Positions 23,611-33,609 of a stretch of DNA of 64,000 bases are shown one piece after another; position 1 is the first letter of the stretch; each line of letters begins with the position of its first letter. Position numbers and translations under genes: made by a program. The notes under the pieces were generated by a model. The model was not told the DNA's origin. It made no database searches and was given only the letters and a program-made list of their open reading frames with translations. Source of the DNA: Pinus tabuliformis (lineage: Eukaryota > Streptophyta > Pinopsida > Pinales > Pinaceae); the NCBI GenBank assembly GCA_031772625.1, contig CM062810.1:706712358-706776357 (forward strand), read 5' to 3'.

Positions 23611-24814
23611 TGATGCAGGAGCATCTAGCACCCTTAGAGAAAGGGAGGAATCCAAAGCGGACCAAGGAGGACGTGGACCAGCGAAGCTGAACGAAGGGAG
23701 AAAAACAGAGGAAAGTCTGCTTTAAAGCAGAAAAACAGATTTAAAGTGGGAAAATATGGATAAGTCTCTCGAGGAGACTTACTATTGTTATCTGCCATGC
23801 ATGCATTATGGGGGGCTTTTGTTCTAGGATATGATCGGATACTTTTCGTGATCCGATCCAATCATCCATATAGGTTTCTTTTATAAAACGAACCTGCGCG
23901 TTCAAGAAGGGGAGAGCCAGAGTGATAGAGACAAGATGTAGTCGAGAGAGACTCTGCGCTAAGGCTGAAATGCCTTAGATTTGTAGCCATGTTGTTCTTA
24001 TATAATATATATGTGTTTATGTGTTTATTGTGCGTTGTCTGTATTCTATATGTATATATGCTTTAGTGGTTTGAACCCAGCTTTCATGTGTACATGTGCC
24101 GAGGCTTTAATTCCCAAGGATGAGGGTGTTGATCGACCATCGACCACTGTGGGATCGATGGCGATCGAAAATACATATATATGCATGTCGCATGTGAATA
24201 TGATATGGCAGAGATCTACGTTAAGTGCAGGTCCCATCGAAGGCGAGCCGAATTTCTGTTTACATCAAGAACCAACCCAAATGTTCTTAGCGGAACTGAG
24301 TGCCGGACATGAAATATTATAAGGGCTGGCTTATCTCCTTATCGGATCGGCGCATTTGAGCAATCGGAAAATGGGACAGTGCGATATCGCAAATATGGAA
24401 GTGTGCGATATGCGCTGGATGCGATATGGCGACATCGCGCATCGGCGAGCGGAAGTGATCGCAATCGGAAGGTCGGCAATCAGTGGTGCAGTGGAGCGAT
24501 AACCGTGTGGACCCGCCGATATTTATAGTGGTGGGCGTATAATGGTTAAAGTCCGTAAGTATGGACCAGAGCGGGGTGTTTTATCGCTTTTCCCGTGTAT
24601 TTGGATTTGAGTGGCCGCGGGGCTTTAAAGCTCAACCCGATAGTTAACGCGGCGGATATGTGGTGGTTCCGATTCTAAGATAAGTCCATGGTTGAGAGGC
24701 GTATAGCCTCGATATGCTTCCGATAAGGCTTTGTGGGCCCATAACCCACAGGCCTCAGGATCAAAATTTAAGGGAAATGGGATTTTGGTTTACCCCAAGA
24801 TCTCAACCCCATCA
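23611..24814 (+). repeat. 5' LTR of element D
   Basis: It starts TGATGCAGGAGCAT and ends CCCCATCA. It carries a dense cluster of GCGAT words (24380-24480) including the perfect palindrome GCGATATCGC, and a TATTTATAG box near 24519 that could serve as the LTR promoter TATA. Confidence 0.87.
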
Positions 24815-25209
24815 TTTTTGGTATCAGAGCCAGGTTAGTTTCCTGCGAGGAGAAGGATTCCAGAGAGAAAGAAGAAGAAGCAGGAGGTACAGTTGTTAAG
24901 CTAGAGAGTTGTGGTCTTACTGTCGTGCAGATAGTGACAGCCGAAGGTGAGAAGACTTGCAACAAACCTAGAGCAAGAAGTGCTCATATGATTCCAGAGG
25001 AGAGAACCTGAAGGATGCCAAAAGACTAAGTTCAGGAGGAAGCTTGGTGAGGTATCGTGTAGCAGAGGAAGACTGTTACTGCAGAGGTTTGGTTGCTGCT
25101 CACAAAGATCATGAAGGCAGTTCCACTGAAGATATGCAGTGGGTAGAATTGCTAAGGACAAGGAGAAGCATATGACCAGGAGGTCATAAACTTTTGTGCC
25201 TCGGGAGTC

Positions 25210-26399
25210 TGATGCAGGAGCATCCAGCACCCTTAGAGAAAGGGAGGAATCCAAAGCGACCAAGGAGGACGTGGACCAGCGACGCTGAATGAAGGGAGGA
25301 AAACAGAGGAAAGTCTGCTTTAAAGCAGAAAAACAGATTTAAAGTGGGAAAAGATGGATAAGTCTCTCGAGGAGACTTACTATTGTTATCTACCATGCAT
25401 GCATTATGGGGGGGTTTTGTTAGAGGATATGATCGGATACTTTTCGTGATCCGATCCAATCATCCATATAGGTTTCTTTTATAAAACGAACCTGCACGTT
25501 CAAGAAGGGGAGAGCCAGAGTGATAGAGACAAGATGTAGTCGAGAGAGACTCTGCGCTAAGGCTGAAATGCCTTAGATTTGTAGTCATGTTGTTCTTATA
25601 TAATATATATGCGTTTATGTGTTTATTGTGCGCTGTCTGTGTTCTATATGTATATATGCTTTAGTGGTTTGAACCCAGCTTTCATGTGTACATGTGCCGA
25701 GGCTTTAATTCTCAAGGGTGAGTGTGTTGATCGACCATCGACCACTGTGGGATCGATGGTGATCGAAAAGTGTCGCATGTGAATATGATATGGTAGAGAT
25801 CTACATTAAGTGCAGGTCCCATCGAAGGCAAGCCGAATTTCTGTTTACATCAAGAACCAACCCAAATGTTCTTAGCGGAACTGAGTGCCAGACGTGAAAT
25901 ATTATAAGGGCCGGCTTATCTCCTTATCGGATCGGCGCATTTGAGCGATCGAAAAATGGGACAGTGCGATATCGCAAATATGGAAGTGTGCGATATGCGC
26001 TGGATGCGATATGGCGACATCGCGCATCGGCGATCGGAAGTGATCGCAATCGGAAGGTCGGCAATCAGTGGTGCAGTGGAGCGATAACCGTGTGGACCCG
26101 CCGATATTTATAGTGGTGGGCGTATAATGGTTAAAGTCCGTAAGTACGGACTAGAGCGGGGTGTTTTATCGCTTTTCCCGTGTATTTGGATTTGAGTGGC
26201 CGCGGGGCTTTAAAGCTCAACCCGATAGTTAACGCGGTGGATATGTGGTGGTTCCGATTCTAAGATAAGTCCATGGTTGAGAGGCGTATAGCCTCGATAT
26301 GCTTCCGATAAGGCTTTGTGGGCCCATAACCCACAAGCCTCAGGATCAAAATTTAAGGGAAATGGGATTTTGGTTTACCCCAAGATCTCAACCCCATCG
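25210..26399 (+). repeat. 3' LTR of element D
   Basis: It is nearly identical to the 5' copy, with a short deletion in an AT/GC-alternating stretch near 25768. The GCGAT cluster lies at about 25963-26062. Confidence 0.87.
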
Positions 26400-26419
26400 C
26401 TATAGAACATTATTGAAAA

Positions 26420-26770
26420 GAAAATTTCCCAAAAATGAATGGCCTATTGTCTATAGATGAAGTAACCATCCAACAACTACAAAACTTTATTGAAAATAAA
26501 AGTTCCCAAATTTGGCACTCTACATGGGCCCAATTGGAGAGACTAGAACCGATCTTATAGCCCATTGTTTAGCATAACAATGAAAAATTCTATCGTCTCA
26601 TAGACCACACAAGATTTCACTAAGTCCTAGGTCCTATCTTGAATACAAGCAAGTTATGTCCAACCAAATAGGAGCTCTCTACTAACATCTGGACTTGCAC
26701 AACCAATAGTTTGGGTAATCTCTTCCTTAAAGAGCTCTTGCTCTTTCTAAGAAGATAGGGGCTCTGACCA
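26420..26770 (+). pseudogene. unidentified host-gene relic, right part
   Basis: The frame resumes with GLLSIDEVTIQQLQNFIENK, then SSQIWHSTWAQLERLEPIL, then decayed pieces including YRLIDHTRFH, VLGPILNTSKLCPT and ELSTNIWTCTTNSLGNLFL. Several in-frame stops show it is dead. The first about 85 bp are a second tandem copy of the sequence flanking D on the left, so a small duplication existed before D inserted. Family not recognised. Confidence 0.35.
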
Positions 26771-27180
26771 CAATTGGACTTGCACTAAATGAAGGTTGGG
26801 TTTTCTTCCCCCTGCATGGTATGTGAATAATCTATTTGTTAATAAGCATGGAGTTTTGTTAGAACTCTGAGCTTTATCAACCCTTTTTCTGTCAAAAATT
26901 TGAGTCCCAAAGGCAAAAATCCAAACCATGGTGAAAATTTGTGTACTTACCTCACAAGTCACAAGGAGAATGTAGAAACCTACTGAGTTGTTTTCAATAA
27001 GTTTAGGGAACTACTCACAGTTTGGGCACTACTCACAATTTTGGGCTTGCACCAAAATGCAACTTGGGTAATCTCTTCGCTAATGAGCTCTTTCCAAGAA
27101 GGTTGAGGATTTGTGCACGATTGGACTTGCACCCAATGTAGGTTGGGTAACCTCTTAACCATGAAAGGTTTGTGAAGTTT
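26690..27180. repeat. two-copy degenerate direct repeat
   Basis: A segment containing GGACTTGCAC, TTGGGTAATCTCTTC, AGCTCTT and TTGGACTTGCAC is found at about 26690-26860 and again at about 27030-27180, with substantial divergence. Confidence 0.5.
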
Positions 27181-28204
27181 CTACATGAAATTACCCTATA
27201 ACTTCATTAGTGATCTATCTATCAAAAGTATTCAGTCTACAACCCCTCCCAACCATGGATAGAATATGTGTACATGCCACCCAAGTCACAACGAGAATGC
27301 GGGAGCCTAGTAAGCAACCTGCAATTGAGATAAAGTGTTCTACATTTATCTGCTATTGTGGGGGTGTGAATATTTGGCCCTTGTAACAAAATACATCCCA
27401 ACTTTTCCAAAAAAAAATTGAAATCTTCCAAGAAACTAGTTTCACAATTAATTGATTGATTTTTCCTATTGCTGGTAGAAGAAACTATAATTTCAATTTT
27501 GTAATAGATGCAGAAGTTACCTTTTAAAGAAACATTATCCCCTTTATATCAAAAAATGACATTAAAATTTAGAAGCACCTATCCTTGAGATTAATGCAAA
27601 AACATTTTTCATTTATTGGGCATCCTGAACAGATTGCATGGATTCAAGTACAAAAGAGAGAGAGGGAGAAAAATTGAAAAATTCAATTAAACTTGGCCTT
27701 CTAATATATTGAAAAATATATATAGTGACCAACCCTACTTGGGTAGACTTCTATATTCCCTGTCTTTGTCTCTCTATGCATCATGCCATATAACTGTTCA
27801 AGTGCATGAAATGAACCCATAACACCCACCGATTTGATAATGTTTTTTGTAAGAGAAATCAATCAAAATGAGAATGCATTTGCAAATTGTTTACAATTGA
27901 TCATGGATGTGAATTTCACATAAAAATCTCAAATTGCAAATGCACTAGGTTGAAATGCTCTTTCCTAGAGGATTTCTATGCTCAGTATCTCTTTTATCAC
28001 CATCAGGGCTAAACAGAAACATGAATAGGGAAAATTTGGCCTGAGAGGCAGAAATATTTGAAGAGAACGGGATGAGGCCACAAAGAATTAGAGAAAAATT
28101 TGGAAAATACTCTTCCTATATGAATCAAATCCATTTTATTATGTTGTCTATATGTGTTTCATAATTGAATGTGTGAATGTGAATGTTTTAGAGAAAGACT
28201 GCAT
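27181..28204. other. unassigned DNA
   Basis: I see no supported gene. It lies directly downstream of the TTL pseudogene and may include its former 3' flank. Confidence 0.4.
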
Positions 28205-29441
28205 CTTTTTGTCAGGTTGTAATAATGCTTCACTGAATTTTCGAGGCCTAATTAGCTTGGGCAAATAATTTCCTTCAGTTTGACACCATTCTTGTAAATC
28301 TTGAACGTGGGCACAATAAATTTTCTCTGACCTTGCCAAACTTTGTTTTTTAGTGTCGCCCTTCATCAATTAAACACAATTCCATGTTAGAGAAAGTTAA
28401 ACAATCTTCAATTTTCTCTCAAATGCATCATTGGTTAACCAACAATTCAATACATAATTTATAGGCGATACACTTGAGGAGAACATAAAATTCATGGCAA
28501 ACTCAACTACATAGCTATTAATTTGCTTAATTTTGGTTGTGGGTACCTTCAAAAAGTTCACAGAATGGTATCTTCCACACAGATTATTGAAAAAGGGATA
28601 AATCTTCTTGCATTGGTAATTTGATCTTGTGTTGAAATGGACTACTGCTAGGCCTTCATATCCATACACATATAAAGAAAGTTATTCGAGTAGTTTTTCA
28701 TCCTGTGCTCTGAAAAAAATGAAACCCTAAAATGGGACAACAAGAAGATATAGCATAAATGTATCAAAGGAATGCATTACCAACCAGATGAATTAATAGC
28801 ATCTCTAAACTGATCATCACTGGAAACCATCTCTACTTCCCCTCCAAACTTCATATCGTAAATCTCTTCTCCACGATATTTCTTGAGTTCTACTTGAACA
28901 TAGTTATAATACTACAAATTCTCTTTATCTCATGGAAATTCCTTCCTCAAAATTTCATTATCCCTTAGAGCTTCCTCCCATCGCTCAGGTCTCCCATTAT
29001 CCATACATGAATGGACACCATAATAACATTAACACTAAAAAATAAAGTTCATGTCTATTATATTAATTAAGCATGTATACAGTATACAAGAGACATGAAA
29101 CAAAAGAAATTTTTTTGAAATGCTCATGTACCTTAGTATTCGATGTCGCTCACCTAAGAATAGCCTTAGTGTAGTTGGGTTGAATGCTTAATGCTAGATT
29201 ACAATATTCCATTGAATTGACCCATTGATCAAGCTTTGATTAGTAGGTTTCCATGTTACAAAACAATACCACATTCATGGGATCATGTTCTAACCCTTCT
29301 CCTTATGTTGCACATGCTTCCAAATACTTCCCAACTTTGAAGAGCTTGTTTCCAACTGAATGGGAATCGACCACTACTTTAGGCCTATGAAGCAATGAAG
29401 ACATGTCTTGGTTGGAAGAATCTAATGCAGACGCAACCACA
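28205..29441 (-). pseudogene. TTL-like: TPR-thioredoxin (TTL-type) pseudogene, last four exons
   Basis: TTL proteins are plant tetratricopeptide-repeat proteins with a C-terminal thioredoxin-like domain, known as co-chaperone-like scaffolds in hormone and stress signalling. Four exons are visible on the minus strand. At 29132-29441 are TPR units (GNKLFKVGKYLEA, then SIQPNYTKAILR). At 28785 to about 28990 are PERWEEALRDNEILRKEF and then KKYRGEEIYDMKFGGEVE. At 28547-28653 is the start of the thioredoxin fold (LAVVHFNTRSNYQCKKIYPF). At 28252-28360 are VPTFKIYKNGVKLKEIICPS, with homology continuing (LGLENSVKHYY) past a stop to about 28205. Splice phases agree and donors read GTTGGT, GTAC and GTAC. 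There are about six in-frame stops and one frameshift (near 28320), so it is dead. Introns are retained, so it is not a processed copy. Upstream exons were not found. Confidence 0.8.
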
Positions 29442-31038
29442 CTTCAACAATTGCAGGTTAATGTGATCTTTGTTACATTGATGATGATGGATACATCTTT
29501 GTGGTGCAAAAATTGAAAGAGTTGATAAAATACAATGGTTACCAGGTGTGACCGACATCTGTTTGAGAAGTCTTAACTTGTTGATATCTATCTTTTGCAG
29601 AAATTTTGCAACTAATTAGGTAAATTTGTGTTAAAATCAGCTGTAAGAAAATATTTCTTGGTACATGGCATTGTATGTTGCTCTCGTTCAAATAGAAGCA
29701 CTTCTACTTTCTCACCCAGAGATTGTAGAGGTTGCAGTAATACTTTAAGTACAATGTTTCTTTCTACTTTGTAGGATACATCTCTGAGGAAGGATTTGAC
29801 TATATTTTAGGAAAAATTGGACAAAAAAATATATCCAAGTATTTTTCAAGTACAAAATGTACTATAATTTGTCATTATTTTAAATTTTCTATTGACTCCT
29901 CTATAAATCTCTTAATTTTTTCTTGTATGTCAAATTCCCCATGTCAGAGGGCAAGACAACTCTGAGAGATTTTCAAATGCCATATGTTAACCATGAGTAT
30001 AGACAATATATTGAAGTTATGACTCTTATTTTATTTTAAGATGAAATTTGCAACACTTTATACCCATGATCCGAAGAGGATGAAGGAATTTATTCATATA
30101 TGGAAGTTACAAGTGTCATTATTCAGAATACAGGATTAGTTTACAGATAAAGTAAATTGTTTTTCATGGGTCATCAGTTTCCACTAATTAATGTTTAAAG
30201 CTACTCCAATTATTTGTTCCAAGAGTGAAACTAAAGTTATTGCAATCATTTGTTCTATGTTAAAAGTTCATTCTTGCAATAGCCCCTAGCTTGTTTGGCA
30301 TCATATTCAATATGAGAGGGGTTGTACATAAAATATGGGTTAACTCTTTATCACATAAAATTTTAAGGATAGATATCACATAAATTTGTATTGATTGATA
30401 AGGAGGTAAGGAGATAATATTATCACATAATAATCTTATTTTTTCTTTGTTTAAATGTTATTCCATAATGTACATAGGTAAGGAGGTAATCTTATAATCT
30501 TATCACACAAAAAATTATGGCTTGAATTCGGCAAAGTCAACTTCTATAACTAACAAGTTTATGTTGCTTTATAAATGGGGGTTTTATTTTTATTTTCTTT
30601 GACTAATGAATAGGCCCATACTAGGGTCTTTAGACACTTGGATTATCATAAGAGGAACAAAGTTCTCAATCAAAAGTTAATAATAACATCGTTAAATGTC
30701 TTTTATTTTGAATTTAGAATGACCACAACAGTCTCTTATTGAGTTTCTATGTTGGATTTTTTATGAATTTTATGGTGTCAGTAATTAGAAATAGGTATAG
30801 AGAATGAATATGGTATTTGTAAAAATGAGTAATACAAAGCAGATTGTATTTGGGTTTTAAAAATCCTAAAATGTAGAGAGGTAAGGAGATAATCTCCCTT
30901 TTGAGTTCACAAATGATTTTATCAATAAATTATCCCATTTGATTGTATCATTAATTGAGATGAATCCTAAACTTTATTGACACGTAGATCAAGTCATTAA
31001 GATTTAAGACACTAGTAGAAAATCATGAAGTTAGTGAC
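29442..31038. other. unassigned AT-rich DNA
   Basis: No coding or element signature was recognised. The word AAGGAGGTAA or GAGGTAAGGAGATAAT occurs near 30401, 30477 and 30880, possibly remnants of a small dispersed repeat. Missing upstream exons of the TTL pseudogene are not visible here. Confidence 0.4.
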
Positions 31039-31402
31039 TGATCCAGGTGGATCTTCAGACACGGTGACATGTAAAAGGCTCAAAATTCAAAGTGGTGGAA
31101 AGGCAATGATCTTGACATCATATCGAAGTGCTTGTCGTATTGATTCCAATGGTGTGAACGACACTCCAATCCGAGTCTGGATGAAGAAGATAGAGGCAGT
31201 CAAAGTTGTGTTGACTTTTTGTTGACTGGGTAAGATTAATGAAGGCACAAATTGGAATTTTTCTGGCGAATGGAATGCGGCCAAATTCAGCCAAATTCTA
31301 CGCAAAATTGTTGCTTGTTTAGAAAGACCTCTTCAGTCAAAAACTAAATTTCCGAAAAGGCACATTTTTGTTTTATTAACAGAAAAAAATATAAAAAAAA
31401 GG

Positions 31403-31545
31403 GTGGCGGGCCACCAACCCCGCCACTCCTTATGCATACCACATAAAAATATTATATTAGTGGAGGGGCGGGCCATGACCCCCGCCCCTCCCACAGAACT
31501 ATGTAAACAGACTGGGGTGGGCGGCCATGACCTCGCCACCCCACA
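31403..31545. other. three consecutive GC-rich hairpins in the C LTR
   Basis: Stem 1 is GTGGCGG paired with CCGCCAC. Stem 2 is GGAGGGGCGGG (31462-31472) paired with CCCGCCCCTCC with an 8-9 base loop. Stem 3 is TGGGGTGG(G)CG paired with CGCCACCCCA. They sit side by side in an otherwise AT-rich LTR. The same order is kept, with changes, in the 3' LTR at about 37345-37490. Confidence 0.7.
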
Positions 31546-31777
31546 CAACGGAACACCACAGGTCCCTTAACCACGGAAACCATGGTGCAATTAACAAGGG
31601 AGTTGGGTGGTGGGCTGGCCCTTGGGGTACGGACCCAACCACGCCAAAGGAACGCAACTAATGCATAGCCATGGTGAGATGGGTACAGTGGGTGTGCTGC
31701 CCAAGGCGGGCCTGACCCAACCCATAGTTAAAAAAAAGGTTGTTTAAATTTTAAAGAGATTCGGTGTATTAAAAAAG

Positions 31778-31846
31778 GAGGAGGCGGGGTTTGACCGCCC
31801 GACCTTCTCCCTATTAAACAGATCTCCAACCAACACACTATAACAG
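31778..31846 (-). other. tRNA-like sequence, antisense in the C 5' LTR
   Basis: Read on the minus strand this resembles a degenerate tRNA-Ile. It has a D-arm-like TAGTGTGTTGGTTGGAGATC, an anticodon-loop-like TTAATAG with AAT at the anticodon position, AAGGTC as variable region, and a T-arm of GGCGG-TCAAACC-CCGCC with a perfect 5-bp stem. The acceptor ends do not pair, so it is a relic or mimic and not a working tRNA gene. The same sequence is preserved in the 3' LTR. Confidence 0.5.
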
Positions 31847-32459
31847 CCTCATTGAGAAATCCGCCACCCATGTTATACTTAAATGCAGTTTTTCAGTTCG
31901 TCCAGCAGAGGAGGGAGTGCACGCAATTCGAGGCAGAATTTTGCATGAGGGCCGAATTTTTACTTTGTTAGAATTTAACAAATTTTATATGGTTTCAGCA
32001 CTTCTCGATGCCACGAATGTAATGGCGTTGTCCATTTCTCCATCAGAGTTTTGAATTTTTCGGCCATTTTTCAGTATGGAGGTATAACACTCCTTTTTGT
32101 AACTGATTCTTGTACTCTTCTTTCTCATGCCAATTAATGAATGAAGGCCTCCCCATTGATCGAGCAGGGCTGGAGACGTAGTCCAAGTCGGGCAAACTCC
32201 GTTATCAATTCTTGTTGTCTTATTTCATGCTTTATGTGTTTCTCCTCTTCTATCATGTGCACATTAAGTTTTCTATGTTAAGCTATAATTTATGCATGTA
32301 ATTCTTTAACACATCTATAAGCAAAAGATTTTGGATCAAGTGGTATTAGAGCAGGCCTTTTTTAGATGTGAATCGCATGTTTGTATGCTAACAAGAAACA
32401 GGCTCTAAAGAGGCGAAGGGAAACTAAAGTCTTTCGATCCCGAAGCGGGGCATGCACAT

Positions 32460-33420
32460 CGAAGGAGAAACATGGCAGATGAAGAGGCTCGTCTTGAAGA
32501 GGAGCGCAATTTCCGAAAAACCTTCTATTCAATGGCAGAGAATGTCGGTCTTTTGCTTTCAATGCTGGAGAAAGCATAGGAGAGAAAACCAAAAGAACAA
32601 GGTTCAGTGCATGGAAATGGTAGAGAATAACCCCCTCTTTCTCCTTCCACGAGTGAAAGTTCTACTTCCTCTCATGACCATCATCATAGAAATTCAAGGG
32701 ATGCATCTAAGAAACCTTTCTTTAAATTAGATGTCAAATTTGATCTTCCCATGTTTAACGGTGAAATTAATGCAAAAAAGCTTAATAACTGGATTAGGCA
32801 GATTGAAATCTATTGCAGGATTCAACAGATCGAAGAGGATGAGGCAAGGATTCAGCTAGCCTCTCTTCAGCTGAGTAGCACCACTCTCGTTTGGTGTGAG
32901 AGAAAATTGCGAATCAGTAAGAGTGTGGGTAATCTTCTTTCCTCATGGCCTAATTTCTTTTTTGCATTAAAGGAACAATTCTATCCCTTGGGTTACAAAC
33001 AAAAAGCCTTAATGAATTGGCAATACTTAAGGCAAGGTAGAGGTCAGGATGTTCAAAGATTTACAGAGGAATTTAGAAAAAATGCACTTAATTTGGACAT
33101 TGCACTTGACTCACCTGAAGTAGTAACTAAGTATATTGGATCATCACATAGTTACCTTAGACATTCATTATTATTGTTTGAACCAACTACTATTGACTCT
33201 GCCAGTGTGAAGGCAATCCTTCTTGAGAATAGGGGAAAAAATTAAAGAGATGATCATTCCAAGAAACCACCTTTGAAACCTCCAAATGGAAAACCCAAAG
33301 TGAAAGGAAAAGGAAAGGAGAAGAGGACGACATCAACCAAGAAAGATGAAGGAGAAAGACCTTATTGCACTCACTACAAAAAGGAAGGTCATGATGACAA
33401 TCATTGTTGGAAATAGTACC
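32460..33420 (+). pseudogene. element C gag region
   Basis: The retrotransposon gag domain lies at about 32740-33240 (LDVKFDLPMFNGEI, LNNWIRQIEIYC), matching element A. A zinc-knuckle region with YKKEGHDDNHCWK lies near 33370-33415. It is a fossil with several breaks. Confidence 0.8.
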
Positions 33421-33609
33421 CGGAAAAGAGACCAAAGAAGTATGGAGGAAAAGGCAAGTAGAAGATAGTGGCGACTGTGTAGCGGGATCCAATTTGGGAG
33501 ATGGAGCATTGATCACAGCAACGGGAACAAAAGGTACTCTTACACCTCATGTTACTTCTGAATCACATGAAGGAACTAGTTCAATAGATGAGTCTCTTCC
33601 TAATGAACG

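Larger units (their letters stand above)
23611..26399 (+). mobile_element. non-autonomous LTR element D, young, no coding
   Basis: Two LTRs of about 1.2 kb (23611-24814 and 25210-26399) flank only 395 bp of internal DNA. The 5-bp duplication CTATA is present on both sides (23606-23610 and 26400-26404). A good tRNA-Met primer-binding site (TGGTATCAGAGC, 24819-24830) follows the first LTR. The internal segment has no coding potential, as in LARD/TRIM-type elements, so all proteins must have come from a partner. By eye the LTRs differ at only a few per cent plus one roughly 20-bp indel, making this the youngest element in the window. Confidence 0.85.
31039..32338 (+). repeat. 5' LTR of element C
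   Basis: It starts TGATCCAGGTGGATCT and ends TTTTGGATCA. It contains three consecutive GC-rich hairpins (31403-31545) and an antisense tRNA-like sequence (31778-31846). Confidence 0.87.
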
